From Streptomyces humidus (lineage in GTDB: Bacteria; Actinomycetota; Actinomycetes; Streptomycetales; Streptomycetaceae): 64,000 nt of DNA. Of the stretch, positions 25,641-34,990 are shown piece by piece (within the stretch, counting starts at the first letter, position 1; every line of letters starts with the position of its first letter). A program made the position numbers and the translations under genes. The notes under the pieces are model-generated. The model searched no databases and had not been told where the DNA came from. It worked only from the letters and a program-made list of their open reading frames with translations. The stretch spans positions 1 through 64,000 of the forward strand of contig NZ_BMTL01000028.1 of the NCBI RefSeq assembly GCF_014649655.1, written 5' to 3'.

Positions 25641-26994
25641 CGGACGCCTCCTTTCCATCCATCGATCCGTCACTCACAGTGTCCACCGCACCACTGACAA
25701 TCAGCTCCCGATCCCGGCGCGGGCCGCGCCTGGGCACCGGCGGAAGCTCCTGGCCCGGCAGCGGCGGGACGGGGAACCCGCCCGCCATGGGGTCGAACGC
25801 GACCGGCTCGGCCGGCGCCTGCGCGCTCTTCTCGCCGCCGCGGAACGTGTCCACGACGAAGGAGAGCAACAGCAGGAGCAGAACGCCGCCGCCGACGTAC
25901 AGGAAGATGTCGGCGAAGTCGTAGTGCTCGTTACGCAGCGTCCGTACGGTCGCCACGAGCATCAGCCACGTCACCGAGACGGGGATCAGGACCTTCCAGC
26001 CCAGCTTCATCAACTGGTCGTAGCGGACACGGGGAAGCGTGCCGCGCAGCCAGATGAAGAAGAACAGCAGCAGCTGCACCTTGACGACGAACCAGAGCAT
26101 CGGCCACCAGCCGTGGTTCGCGCCCTCCCAGAAGGTGCTGATCGGCCAGGGAGCCCGCCAGCCACCGAGGAAGAGCGTGGTCGACACGGCGGAGACCGTC
26201 ACCATGTTCACGTACTCGGCGAGCATGAACATCGCGAACTTGATCGACGAGTACTCGGTGTTGAAGCCGCCGACCAGGTCGCCCTCGGACTCCGGCATGT
26301 CGAAGGGAGCACGGTTGGTCTCGCCGACCATCGTGACGATGTACAGGATGAAGGAGACCGGCAGCAGGAGGATGTACCAGCGGTCCTGCTGCTGCTCGAC
26401 GATCGTCGACGTCGACATCGACCCCGAGTAGAGGAAGACCGAGGCGAACGCGGCGCCCATGGCGATCTCGTACGAGATCATCTGCGCGCACGACCGCAGG
26501 CCGCCCAGCAGCGGGTACGTGGAGCCGGAGCTCCACCCCGCGAGGACGATGCCGTAGATGCCGACCGAGGCGACCGCGAGGATGTAGAGCATCGCGATCG
26601 GCAGGTCGGTGAGCTGCATCGTGGTGCGCTGACCGAAGATCGAGATCTCGTTGTCGGCCGGCCCGAAGGGGATCACCGCGATCGCCATGAAGGCCGGGAC
26701 GGCCGCGACGATCGGCGCGAGGACGTACACCGCCTTGTCCGCGCGTTTGACGATGAGGTCTTCCTTCAGCATCAGCTTGATGCCGTCGGCGAGCGACTGC
26801 AGCATGCCCCAGGGGCCGTGCCGGTTGGGGCCGATGCGCAACTGCATCCAGGCGACGACCTTGCGCTCCCACACGATGGAGAACAGCACGGTCACCATCA
26901 GGAAGGCGAAGCAGAACACCGCCTTGACGACGACCAGCCACCAGGGGTCGCGGCCGAACATCGAGAGATCTTCAGCGGCGAGGTACGGGCTCAT
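25633..26994 (-). CDS. nuoH: NADH-quinone oxidoreductase subunit H
   Basis: This 453-residue subunit forms the quinone entry and the heel of the membrane arm. The conserved WERKVVAWMQLRIGPNRHGPWG and GETNRAPFDMPESEGDLVGGF segments are present, along with eight helices. A 75-residue hydrophilic tail (about 380-453, Pro/Gly and Arg-rich) is longer than in E. coli. The ATG at 26994 overlaps the nuoG stop (ATGA). Confidence 0.96.
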   Translation of the reverse strand: MSPYLAAEDLSMFGRDPWWLVVVKAVFCFAFLMVTVLFSIVWERKVVAWMQLRIGPNRHGPWGMLQSLADGIKLMLKEDLIVKRADKAVYVLAPIVAAVPAFMAIAVIPFGPADNEISIFGQRTTMQLTDLPIAMLYILAVASVGIYGIVLAGWSSGSTYPLLGGLRSCAQMISYEIAMGAAFASVFLYSGSMSTSTIVEQQQDRWYILLLPVSFILYIVTMVGETNRAPFDMPESEGDLVGGFNTEYSSIKFAMFMLAEYVNMVTVSAVSTTLFLGGWRAPWPISTFWEGANHGWWPMLWFVVKVQLLLFFFIWLRGTLPRVRYDQLMKLGWKVLIPVSVTWLMLVATVRTLRNEHYDFADIFLYVGGGVLLLLLLSFVVDTFRGGEKSAQAPAEPVAFDPMAGGFPVPPLPGQELPPVPRRGPRRDRELIVSGAVDTVSDGSMDGKEASDG

Positions 26995-29489
26995 GCCTCC
27001 ACCTCCTTGGGGGCGCCGGGCGTCGCCGGGCCGATGCGGACGAGGGAACCGGGCGTGGCCCCGGCATCGGACGCGACGCCCCCGCCGGTGGAGTTCAGCG
27101 GCAGCCAGACCACCCGGTCGGGCATCTCGGTGATCTCCAGCGGCAGTTCGACCGCCCCGGCGGGACCGGTGACGGCGAGCAGGTCGCCGTCCTCGACGCC
27201 GGCTTCGGCGGCCGTGGCGGCCGACACACGCGCGCGTGCGGCGTGCCGGGTGCCGGCGAGCGCCTCGTCGCCCTGCTGGAGGACACCCTGGTCGAGCAGC
27301 AGGCGGTGCCCGGCGAGCACCGCCTCCCCGGCAGCGGGTCGCGGCAGCTGAGCGGCCGTCTCCACCGGTTCGGCGGCACGCGGGCCGTCCCAGGCTCCGA
27401 GCCGGTCGAGCTCCGCGCGCGTCGTGCGCAGGTCCGGCAGGCCGAGATGGACGTCCATGGCGTCCGCGAGCATCTGCAGCACGCGCGCGTCGGACGGCGC
27501 CGCGCGGCGGGTCATCTGGTCGGGCTTCAGCGCCGCCTCGAAGAAGCGCACCCGGCCCTCCCAGTTGAGGAACGCGCCGGCCTTCTCGGCGACCGCGGCC
27601 ACCGGCAGGACGACGTCGGCGTGCTCGGTGACCTCGCCGGGCCGCAGCTCCAGCGACACCACGAAGCCGGCCTCGGCCAGCGCTGCACGCGCGCGTGCCG
27701 GGTCGGGCAGATCCGCGACCTCGACGCCCGCGACGAGCAGCGCCTGGAGTTCGCCGGACGCCGCGGCCTCGACGATCTGCCCGGTGTCACGGCCGTAGCG
27801 GTGCGGGAGCTCGGCCAGGCCCCAGGCCGCGGCGACCTCGCCCCGCGCGCGGGGATCGGTGGCCGGGCGGCCGCCCGGCAGCAGCGACGGCAGTGCGCCC
27901 GCCTCGATCGCGCCCCGCTCGCCCGCCCGGCGCGGGATCCACACCAGCCGGGCGCCGGTCGCCGAGGCGGTCCGCACAGCGGCGGTGAGAGCGCCGGCCA
28001 CTCCGGCGAGCCGCTCCCCGACGACGATCACCGCGCCCGGGGCCCGCAGCGCCTCGGCGGCCGTGCCGCCCGCGTCCTGCAGGCCGACACCGCTCGCGAG
28101 CGCGTCCAGCCACTCCGTCTCGGTGCCCGGAGCGGCCGGCAGCAGCGTGCCGCCCGCCTTCTGCAGACCCCGGGTGGCGTAGGTGCCCAGCGAGAACACC
28201 CGCTGTCCGTGCTTGCGCCAGGCCTTGCGCAACCGCAGGAAGACGCCGGGCGCCTCCTCCTCCGACTCGAACCCGGCCAGCAGGACCGCGGGCGCCTTCT
28301 CCAGGAGGGCGTACGTGACGCCCTCGCCGTCGAGGTCACGGCCGCGGCCGGCGACGTGGGCGGCCAGGAAGTCGGCCTCCTCACTGCTGTGCACCCGCGC
28401 GCGGAAGTCGATGTCGTTGGTGTCGAGCGCCACGCGCGCGAACTTGCTGTACGCGTACGCGTCCTCGACGGTGAGACGGCCGCCGGTCAGCACGCCGGTC
28501 CTGCCGCGCGAGGCCAGCAGCCCCTGAGCGGCGATCTGCAACGCCTCCGGCCAGGAAGCCGGCACGAGGTCTCCCTCGGCGTTGCGCACCCGGGGCGTCT
28601 CCAGCCGGTCGCGCTGTTGCGCGTACCGGAACGCGAACCGCCCCTTGTCGCAGATCCACTCCTCGTTGACCTCGGGGTCGTTGGCGGCCAGACGCCGCAT
28701 GACCTTGCCGCGCCGGTGGTCGGTGCGCGTGGCGCAGCCGCCGGAGCAGTGCTCGCAGACCGACGGCGAGGAGACCAGGTCGAAGGGGCGCGAGCGGAAC
28801 CGGTAGGCCGCCGAGGTCAGCGCGCCGACGGGGCAGATCTGGATGGTGTTGCCGGAGAAGTACGACGCGAAGGGGTCACCCTCGCCGGTGCCGACCTGCT
28901 GGAGCGCGCCCCGCTCGATCAGCTCGATCATCGGGTCGCCCGCCACCTGGTTGGAGAACCGGGTGCAGCGGGCGCACAGCACGCACCGCTCGCGGTCGAG
29001 CAGCACCTGGGTGGAGATCGGGACGGGCTTCTCGTACGTGCGCTTGCGGCCCTCGAACCGGGACTCGGCCTGGCCGTGCGACATCGCCTGGTTCTGCAGG
29101 GGGCACTCGCCGCCCTTGTCGCAGACCGGGCAGTCCAGCGGATGGTTGATGAGGAGCAGCTCCATCACGCCGTGCTGCGCCTTCTCGGCCACCGGCGAGC
29201 TGAGCTGGGTCTTCACCACCATGCCGTCCGTGCACGTGATCGTGCAGGACGCCATGGGCTTGCGCTGGCCCTCGACCTCGACGATGCACTGCCGGCAGGC
29301 GCCGACCGGATCGAGGAGGGGATGGTCGCAGAAACGGGGGATCTCGATGCCGAGCTGCTCGGCGGCCCGGATGACCAGGGTGCCCTTGGGCACGCTGATC
29401 TCGGCGCCGTCGATGCTCAGCGTGACGAGGTCCTCCCGCGGGACCGCCGCCTCGCCGCCTCCGGAGGGAGCGCTGGTGGTCACCGTCAT
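26991..29489 (-). CDS. nuoG: NADH-quinone oxidoreductase subunit G
   Basis: This 832-residue peripheral subunit carries the Fe-S chain. A [2Fe-2S] domain has Cys54, 65, 68 and 82 (FCDHPLLDPVGACRQC). The His-Cys3 cluster is HPLDCPVCDKGGECPLQ, the pair of [4Fe-4S] clusters starts with CVLCARCTRF and ends CPVGALT, and CEHCSGGC with a later WICDKGRF keeps the extra off-path N7-type site. A molybdopterin-type domain follows from about 220 and is diverged. The ATG at 29489 overlaps the nuoF stop (ATGA). Confidence 0.96.
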   Translation of the reverse strand: MTVTTSAPSGGGEAAVPREDLVTLSIDGAEISVPKGTLVIRAAEQLGIEIPRFCDHPLLDPVGACRQCIVEVEGQRKPMASCTITCTDGMVVKTQLSSPVAEKAQHGVMELLLINHPLDCPVCDKGGECPLQNQAMSHGQAESRFEGRKRTYEKPVPISTQVLLDRERCVLCARCTRFSNQVAGDPMIELIERGALQQVGTGEGDPFASYFSGNTIQICPVGALTSAAYRFRSRPFDLVSSPSVCEHCSGGCATRTDHRRGKVMRRLAANDPEVNEEWICDKGRFAFRYAQQRDRLETPRVRNAEGDLVPASWPEALQIAAQGLLASRGRTGVLTGGRLTVEDAYAYSKFARVALDTNDIDFRARVHSSEEADFLAAHVAGRGRDLDGEGVTYALLEKAPAVLLAGFESEEEAPGVFLRLRKAWRKHGQRVFSLGTYATRGLQKAGGTLLPAAPGTETEWLDALASGVGLQDAGGTAAEALRAPGAVIVVGERLAGVAGALTAAVRTASATGARLVWIPRRAGERGAIEAGALPSLLPGGRPATDPRARGEVAAAWGLAELPHRYGRDTGQIVEAAASGELQALLVAGVEVADLPDPARARAALAEAGFVVSLELRPGEVTEHADVVLPVAAVAEKAGAFLNWEGRVRFFEAALKPDQMTRRAAPSDARVLQMLADAMDVHLGLPDLRTTRAELDRLGAWDGPRAAEPVETAAQLPRPAAGEAVLAGHRLLLDQGVLQQGDEALAGTRHAARARVSAATAAEAGVEDGDLLAVTGPAGAVELPLEITEMPDRVVWLPLNSTGGGVASDAGATPGSLVRIGPATPGAPKEVEA

Positions 29490-30835
29490 GCGTTCACCTC
29501 CGTGTGCTTGTCCGCCCAGGCGGTCGACCTTGCGGGGTCGAAGGGGCAGCCTCGGCCCGTGATGTGCTCCTCGTACTCCTCACGGAAGTACTTCAGCGAG
29601 GAGAAGATCGGCGAGGCCGCGCCGTCGCCGAGGGCGCAGAAGGACTTGCCGTTGATGTTGTCGGCGATGTCGTTGAGCTTGTCGAGGTCGGAGAGGGCTC
29701 CCTTGCCCGCTTCGATGTCGCGCAGCAGCTGCACGAGCCAGTAGGTGCCTTCGCGGCACGGCGTGCACTTGCCGCAGGACTCGTGGGCGTAGAACTCGGT
29801 CCAGCGGGTCACGGCCCGCACGACGCACGTCGTCTCGTCGAAGCACTGCAGAGCTTTCGTGCCGAGCATGGAACCCGCGGCGCCCACTCCTTCGTAGTCA
29901 AGAGGGACGTCGAGGTGCTCGTCGGTGAACATCGGCGTCGAGGAGCCGCCCGGCGTCCAGAACTTGAGCCGGTGCCCCGGTCGCATTCCGCCGCTCATCT
30001 CCAGGAGTTGGCGCAGCGTGATGCCGAGCGGGGCCTCGTACTGGCCGGGGCTGGCGACATGGCCGCTGAGGGAGTAGAGCGTGAAGCCCGGGGACTTCTC
30101 GCTTCCCATCGACCTGAACCATTCCTTGCCTTTTTGCAGGATCGCGGGAACTGACGCGATCGACTCGACGTTATTCACCACAGTCGGGCACGCATAGAGG
30201 CCCGCGACCGCAGGAAAGGGGGGACGAAGCCGCGGTTGACCACGGCGGCCTTCGAGCGAGTCGAGCAGCGCGGTCTCCTCACCGCAGATGTAGGCGCCGG
30301 CGCCGGCGTGCACGGTGAGTTCGAGGTCGAGTCCGCTGCCCAGGATGTTCTCGCCGAGGTAGCCGGCCGCGTAGGCCTCGCGCACGGCCTCGTGCAACCG
30401 CCGCAGAACAGGGACGACTTCACCCCGCAGATAGATGAAGGCATGAGACGACCTGATGGCATAGCACGCGATCACGATGCCCTCGATGAGGCTGTGCGGG
30501 TTCGCGAAGAGGAGCGGGATGTCCTTGCAGGTCCCGGGCTCCGATTCGTCGGCGTTGACAACTAGATAGTGCGGCTTTCCATCTCCTTGCGGAATGAACT
30601 GCCATTTCATTCCCGTGGGGAATCCCGCGCCGCCCCGCCCTCGCAGACCGGAGTCCTTGACGTACGCGATCAGGTCGTCCGGCGACATGGCGAGCGCCTT
30701 GCGAAGGCCTTCGTATCCTTCGTGCCTGCGGTAGACGTCGAGGCTCCAGGACCTGTCCTCGTCCCAGAAGGCCGACAGCACGGGTGCGAGCAGCTTCTCG
30801 GGGCTGCTGCCTTTCAGTTCGGGTGCCAAGGTCAT
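29486..30835 (-). CDS. nuoF: NADH-quinone oxidoreductase subunit F
   Basis: This 449-residue NADH dehydrogenase subunit binds NADH and FMN and cluster N3. GRGGAGFPTG (67-76) and NADESEPGTCKD line the nucleotide site; the cluster ligands lie in SCGKCTPCREG near residue 350 and the later Cys in SFCALGD. The ATG at 30835 forms TGATG with the nuoE stop; a GTG one codon earlier is also in frame. GGAGGGGGAG precedes it. Confidence 0.96.
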   Translation of the reverse strand: MTLAPELKGSSPEKLLAPVLSAFWDEDRSWSLDVYRRHEGYEGLRKALAMSPDDLIAYVKDSGLRGRGGAGFPTGMKWQFIPQGDGKPHYLVVNADESEPGTCKDIPLLFANPHSLIEGIVIACYAIRSSHAFIYLRGEVVPVLRRLHEAVREAYAAGYLGENILGSGLDLELTVHAGAGAYICGEETALLDSLEGRRGQPRLRPPFPAVAGLYACPTVVNNVESIASVPAILQKGKEWFRSMGSEKSPGFTLYSLSGHVASPGQYEAPLGITLRQLLEMSGGMRPGHRLKFWTPGGSSTPMFTDEHLDVPLDYEGVGAAGSMLGTKALQCFDETTCVVRAVTRWTEFYAHESCGKCTPCREGTYWLVQLLRDIEAGKGALSDLDKLNDIADNINGKSFCALGDGAASPIFSSLKYFREEYEEHITGRGCPFDPARSTAWADKHTEVNA

Positions 30836-31773
30836 CACTCCCCCTCCTCGGCGGTAGGCCCTGCCGCATCCAGGCCGCGGGGCGAAGTCCCTCCATCACG
30901 GGTGGTGGTGGGTGACGGGTGGGACGGGTCGGAGGCCGACGTGTCCTGCGGCGCGTCGTGCGAACTCAGGTGCTCGGTGGGCGACGGGTCGTGCGGTGTC
31001 GCGTCGCTCGGCGCCCTGTCCTGCGCTTCGTCGTGCGGCCCGCCGTCGCGTGGGTGGACCACGCGCGCGGGTGCGGTCTCTCCCCTTGCCAGGCGAAGAC
31101 CCACCAGCGACGCCGGTCCGGCGCCGCCGCTCGCCTCGACGGCCCCCTCCCGCTCGTCGGGGAAGCCCGCCAGGATCCGGGCGGTCTCCTTGAAGGTGCA
31201 CAGCGGCGCACCTCGCGTGGGGGAGACGGTGTGCCCGGCCCGCAACTCGTCGACCAGGCGCTTCGCGCTCTGCACGGTCTGGTTGTCGAAGAACTCCCAG
31301 TTCACCATCACGACCGGCGCGAAGTCGCAGGCCGCGTTGCACTCGATGTGCTCCAGAGTGATCTTTCCGTCGTCGGTGGTCTCACCGTTGCCGACACCCA
31401 GGTACTCCTGGAGCCCCTCGAAGATCGCGTCGCCGCCCATCACCGCGCACAGCGTGTTGGTGCAGACGCCCACCTGGTAGTCACCGCTGGGGCGGCGGCG
31501 GTACATGGTGTAGAAGGTGGCGACCGCCGTGACCTCGGCCGTCGTCAGGTCCAGCACGTCCGCGCAGAACCGCATCCCGGTGCGCGTGACGTGGCCCTCC
31601 TCCGACTGCACGAGGTGCAGCAACGGCAGGAGCGCGGACCGGGAGTCGGGGTAGCGGGCGATGATCTCGCGCGCGTCCGCCTCCAGCCGGACTCGGACGT
31701 CGTCCGGGTAGGCGGGCGCGGGCAGCTCGGGCATGCCCAGGCTGACGCCCCGCTCGGAAGAAGAGGTGGTCAC
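30835..31773 (-). CDS. nuoE: NADH-quinone oxidoreductase subunit E with long acidic/His-rich tail
   Basis: This 312-residue subunit carries the [2Fe-2S] cluster N1a. The ligands are Cys104 and Cys109 (CTNTLC) and Cys145 and Cys149 (CNAAC). The thioredoxin-like core ends near residue 205. After it comes about 105 residues of low-complexity sequence rich in His, Asp, Pro, Ser and Thr, with several HD, DP and SP pairs. The E. coli protein is about 165 residues. The GTG at 31773 overlaps the nuoD stop. Tail function is unknown. Confidence 0.95.
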   Translation of the reverse strand: MTTSSSERGVSLGMPELPAPAYPDDVRVRLEADAREIIARYPDSRSALLPLLHLVQSEEGHVTRTGMRFCADVLDLTTAEVTAVATFYTMYRRRPSGDYQVGVCTNTLCAVMGGDAIFEGLQEYLGVGNGETTDDGKITLEHIECNAACDFAPVVMVNWEFFDNQTVQSAKRLVDELRAGHTVSPTRGAPLCTFKETARILAGFPDEREGAVEASGGAGPASLVGLRLARGETAPARVVHPRDGGPHDEAQDRAPSDATPHDPSPTEHLSSHDAPQDTSASDPSHPSPTTTRDGGTSPRGLDAAGPTAEEGE

Positions 31774-33146
31774 CGGTCGACGCCTCCCATCACGGGGTCG
31801 ATGGACGCGACGGCGACGATGACGTCGGCGACCTGGCCGCCCTCGCACATCGCCGCCATGGCCTGCAGGTTGGTGAAGGACGGGTCCCGGAAGTGGACCC
31901 GGTAGGGACGGGTGCCTCCGTCGGAGACGGCGTGCACCCCGAGTTCGCCCTTGGGGGACTCGACCGCCGCGTACGCCTGTCCCGGCGGCACGCGGAAGCC
32001 CTCGGTGACCAGCTTGAAGTGGTGGATCAGGGCCTCCATGGAGGTGCCCATGATCTTCTTGATGTGGTCGAGGGAGTTGCCGAGACCGTCGGGGCCCAGG
32101 GCGAGCTGGGCGGGCCAGGCGATCTTCCGGTCGGCGACCATGACCGGGCCGGGCTGCAGCCGGTCCAGGCACTGCTCCACGATCCGCAGCGACTGCCGCA
32201 TCTCCTCCAGACGGATGAGGAAACGGCCGTAGGAGTCGCAGGAGTCCGCGGTCGGCACGTCGAAGTCGTACGTCTCGTAGTCGCAGTAGGGCTGCGTCTT
32301 GCGCAGGTCGTGGGGCAGGCCGGTGGAGCGCAGGATCGGGCCGGTGGCGCCGAGGGCCATGCAGCCGGCCAGGTCGAGGTAGCCGACGTTCTGCATACGG
32401 GCCTTGAAGATGGGGTTCCCGGTGGCGAGCTTGTCGTACTCGGGAAGGTTCTTCTTCATCTTCTTCACGAACTCGCGGATCTGGTCCACCGCGCCGGGCG
32501 GCAGGTCCTGGGCGAGTCCGCCGGGGCGGATGTACGCGTGGTTCATCCGCAGGCCCGTGATGAGCTCGTAGATGTCGAGAATCATTTCACGATCGCGGAA
32601 TCCGTAGATCATGATCGTGGTGGCGCCGAGCTCCATGCCGCCGGTGGCGATGCACACCAGGTGGGAGGACATCCGGTTCAGCTCCATCAGGAGCACCCGG
32701 ATGATCTTCGCCCGCTCGGTGATCTGGTCCTCGACGCCCAGGAGCTTCTCGACGGCGAGACAGTAGGCGGTCTCGTTGAAGAAGGACGTCAGGTAGTCCA
32801 TGCGCGTCACGAACGTGGTGCCCTGGGTCCACGTGCGGTACTCGAGGTTCTTCTCGATGCCGGTGTGGAGGTAGCCGATGCCGCATCGGGCCTCGGTGAC
32901 CGTCTCGCCGTCGATCTCCAGGATGAGGCGGAGCACTCCGTGGGTGGAGGGGTGCTGGGGGCCCATGTTGACGACGATGCGCTCGTCGTCGGCGCGGGCC
33001 GCGGACTGCACGACCTCGTCCCAGTCGCCACCGGTGACCGTGTATACCGCGCCCTCGGTGGTCTCACGGGCGGATGCCATCGAGGAGGCGGTCCCGGAGG
33101 GACTCGATGAGGGGTGGTGGCCGGGCGACGGGTTGGGAGTGCTCAT
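31770..33146 (-). CDS. nuoD: NADH-quinone oxidoreductase subunit D
   Basis: This 458-residue 49-kDa subunit forms the quinone-binding cavity with NuoB. NMGPQHPSTHGVLRL holds the conserved His of the quinone headgroup site, and HTGIEKNLEYRTW and the later YAAVESPKGELGVH are signature segments. The former [NiFe] hydrogenase cysteines are absent, as expected. About 50 residues of Ser/Pro-rich N-terminal sequence precede the core. The ATG at 33146 overlaps the nuoC stop (ATGA). Confidence 0.97.
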   Translation of the reverse strand: MSTPNPSPGHHPSSSPSGTASSMASARETTEGAVYTVTGGDWDEVVQSAARADDERIVVNMGPQHPSTHGVLRLILEIDGETVTEARCGIGYLHTGIEKNLEYRTWTQGTTFVTRMDYLTSFFNETAYCLAVEKLLGVEDQITERAKIIRVLLMELNRMSSHLVCIATGGMELGATTIMIYGFRDREMILDIYELITGLRMNHAYIRPGGLAQDLPPGAVDQIREFVKKMKKNLPEYDKLATGNPIFKARMQNVGYLDLAGCMALGATGPILRSTGLPHDLRKTQPYCDYETYDFDVPTADSCDSYGRFLIRLEEMRQSLRIVEQCLDRLQPGPVMVADRKIAWPAQLALGPDGLGNSLDHIKKIMGTSMEALIHHFKLVTEGFRVPPGQAYAAVESPKGELGVHAVSDGGTRPYRVHFRDPSFTNLQAMAAMCEGGQVADVIVAVASIDPVMGGVDR

Positions 33147-33907
33147 GAGTACGACCTCCGCTGGTCCGGAGCCGGGATCTGGGCGCCCTTGTACTCGACG
33201 GGGATGCCGCCGAGGGGGTAGTCCTTGCGCTGCGGATGGCCCGGCCAGTCGTCGGGCATCATGATCCGCGTCAGAGCCGGATGACCGTCGAAGACGATTC
33301 CGAAGAAGTCGTAGGTCTCGCGCTCGTGCCAGTCGTTCGTGGGATACACGGAGACCAGGGACGGGATGCGCGGCTCGCCGTCCGGGGCGCTGACCTCCAG
33401 CCGGATCAGCCGGTTGTGGGTGATCGAGCGCAGGTGGTAGACGGCGTGCAGCTCGCGCCCCTTGTCGTTGGGGTAGTGGACGCCGGCGACGCCGGTGCAC
33501 AGCTCGAAGCGCAGGGCCGGGTCGTCGCGCAGCGTGCGGGCGACGCGCAGCAGGTGCTCGCGTTCGATGTGGAAGGTCAGCTCGCCGCGGTCGACGACCG
33601 TCTTCTCGATCGCGTTCTCGGGGAGCAGACCCTGCTCCTCGAGCGCTCCCTCGAGTTCGTCGGCGACCTCGTCGAACCAGCCGCCGTAGGGGCGGCTCGC
33701 CGCGCCCGGAAGCCGGACCGAGCGGACCAGGCCTCCGTAGCCGGAGGTGTCGCCGCCGTTGGCGGCGCCGAACATGCCGCGCTGGACGCGGATCTCCTCC
33801 CCGCCCTGGCCGCGCCGGCCGGGGAGGTTGGAGGCGGAGAGGTCCTTCTCGGGGTTCACCCCGTTCGAGGAGCCGTTCGCGCCGTGGGTGCCGTTCGCGT
33901 CGCTCAC
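33143..33907 (-). CDS. nuoC: NADH-quinone oxidoreductase subunit C
   Basis: This 254-residue 30-kDa subunit is hydrophilic. Its signature segment is YPTNDWHERETYDFFGIVF, followed by HPALTRIMMPDDWPGHPQRKDYP. The first 65 residues form an actinobacterial N-terminal extension. NuoC and NuoD are separate genes here, unlike E. coli. The GTG at 33907 overlaps the nuoB stop (GTGA). Confidence 0.96.
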   Translation of the reverse strand: MSDANGTHGANGSSNGVNPEKDLSASNLPGRRGQGGEEIRVQRGMFGAANGGDTSGYGGLVRSVRLPGAASRPYGGWFDEVADELEGALEEQGLLPENAIEKTVVDRGELTFHIEREHLLRVARTLRDDPALRFELCTGVAGVHYPNDKGRELHAVYHLRSITHNRLIRLEVSAPDGEPRIPSLVSVYPTNDWHERETYDFFGIVFDGHPALTRIMMPDDWPGHPQRKDYPLGGIPVEYKGAQIPAPDQRRSYS

Positions 33908-34458
33908 CGCAGCAGCCCCTTCATCTCGATCATGGGCAGGGCCTTGAGCGCCGCTTCCTCCGCCTCGCGGGCCGCCTCCTCGGCGTTCACGCCCAGCTTG
34001 GTGTTCTGGATCTTCTGGTGGAGCTTGAGGATCGCGTCCATCAGCATCTCGGGACGCGGCGGGCAGCCCGGCAGATAGATGTCGACGGGGACGATGTGAT
34101 CGACGCCCTGGACGATCGCGTAGTTGTTGAACATGCCGCCGGAGGAGGCGCACACGCCCATGGAGATGACCCACTTGGGGTTCGGCATCTGGTCGTAGAC
34201 CTGCCGCAGCACCGGCGCCATCTTCTGGCTCACCCGGCCGGCGACGATCATCAGGTCCGCCTGGCGGGGCGAACCGCGGAAGACCTCCATGCCGAAGCGC
34301 GCCAGGTCGTAACGGCCCGCGCCGGTGGTCATCATCTCGATGGCGCAGCAGGCGAGGCCGAAGGTGGCGGGGAAGACGGACGCCTTGCGCACCCAGCCCG
34401 CGGCCTGCTCGACGGTGGTCAGCAGGAAGCCGCTCGGCAGTTTTTCTTCGAGTCCCAT
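33904..34458 (-). CDS. nuoB: NADH-quinone oxidoreductase subunit B
   Basis: This 184-residue subunit binds cluster N2, the direct donor to quinone. The ligands are the tandem Cys37-Cys38 (GLACCAIEMM), Cys103 (GVCASSGG) and Cys132 (PGCPPRPE). A C-terminal helical tail (EEAAREAEEAALKA) is added. The ATG at 34458 lies 14 nt after the nuoA stop. Confidence 0.97.
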   Translation of the reverse strand: MGLEEKLPSGFLLTTVEQAAGWVRKASVFPATFGLACCAIEMMTTGAGRYDLARFGMEVFRGSPRQADLMIVAGRVSQKMAPVLRQVYDQMPNPKWVISMGVCASSGGMFNNYAIVQGVDHIVPVDIYLPGCPPRPEMLMDAILKLHQKIQNTKLGVNAEEAAREAEEAALKALPMIEMKGLLR

Positions 34459-34472
34459 GACTTAAAGGCCCC

Positions 34473-34832
34473 TCAGTCCCATTCCAGGCCGCCGCGCCGC
34501 CATACGTACGCGTACGCCACGAAGACGGTGAGCACGAAGAGCAGCATCTCCACGAGCCCGAAGACACCCAGGGCGTCGAAGGTGACGGCCCAGGGGTAGA
34601 GGAAGACGATCTCGATGTCGAAGACGATGAAGAGCATCGCCGTCAGGTAGTACTTGATGGGGAAGCGCCCGCCGCCGGCCGGCGTGGGGGTCGGCTCGAT
34701 TCCGCACTCATAGGCCTCGAGCTTGGCGCGGTTGTAGCGCTTCGGCCCGATCAGCGTGGCCATGACCACGGAGAAGATCGCAAAGCCTGCTCCGAGGGCT
34801 CCCAGTACGAGGATGGGCGCATAAGCGTTCAC
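34473..34832 (-). CDS. nuoA: NADH-quinone oxidoreductase subunit A
   Basis: This 119-residue subunit has three helices. The conserved YECGIEP loop (Cys43 near the quinone site) and KYYLTAMLFIVFDIEIVFLYPW are present. The GTG at 34832 follows GAGGAGCG. It is the first gene of the 14-gene nuoA-N operon, preceded by a 5' region with a Rex-type operator candidate. Confidence 0.97.
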   Translation of the reverse strand: MNAYAPILVLGALGAGFAIFSVVMATLIGPKRYNRAKLEAYECGIEPTPTPAGGGRFPIKYYLTAMLFIVFDIEIVFLYPWAVTFDALGVFGLVEMLLFVLTVFVAYAYVWRRGGLEWD

Positions 34833-34939
34833 CGCTCCTCGCTCCTCTCAGTCGGCACTGACTGCTGGCGATGGTGTCGGACCCGCGGCCGGCCCCCCGG
34901 CGCCGCTCACCCCGTCGGTTCTGACGAAGATCGCGAACA

Positions 34940-34955
34940 TGTGAAGCAGGTCACA
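34940..34955. promoter_or_regulatory. Candidate Rex operator of the nuo operon
   Basis: TGTGAAGCAGGTCACA matches the S. coelicolor Rex operator consensus, remembered as TGTGAAC-N3-TTCACA, at all but two fixed positions. It lies about 108 nt before the nuoA start, some 17 nt beyond a possible -10 box (TAGGAT on the minus strand, 34972-34977). Rex represses respiratory genes when NADH is low, and nuo is a known target in S. coelicolor, so the placement makes sense. Confidence 0.6.
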
Positions 34956-34990
34956 AGCCCAACTGCCTCGCATCCTATGCCCGCCGCTCT

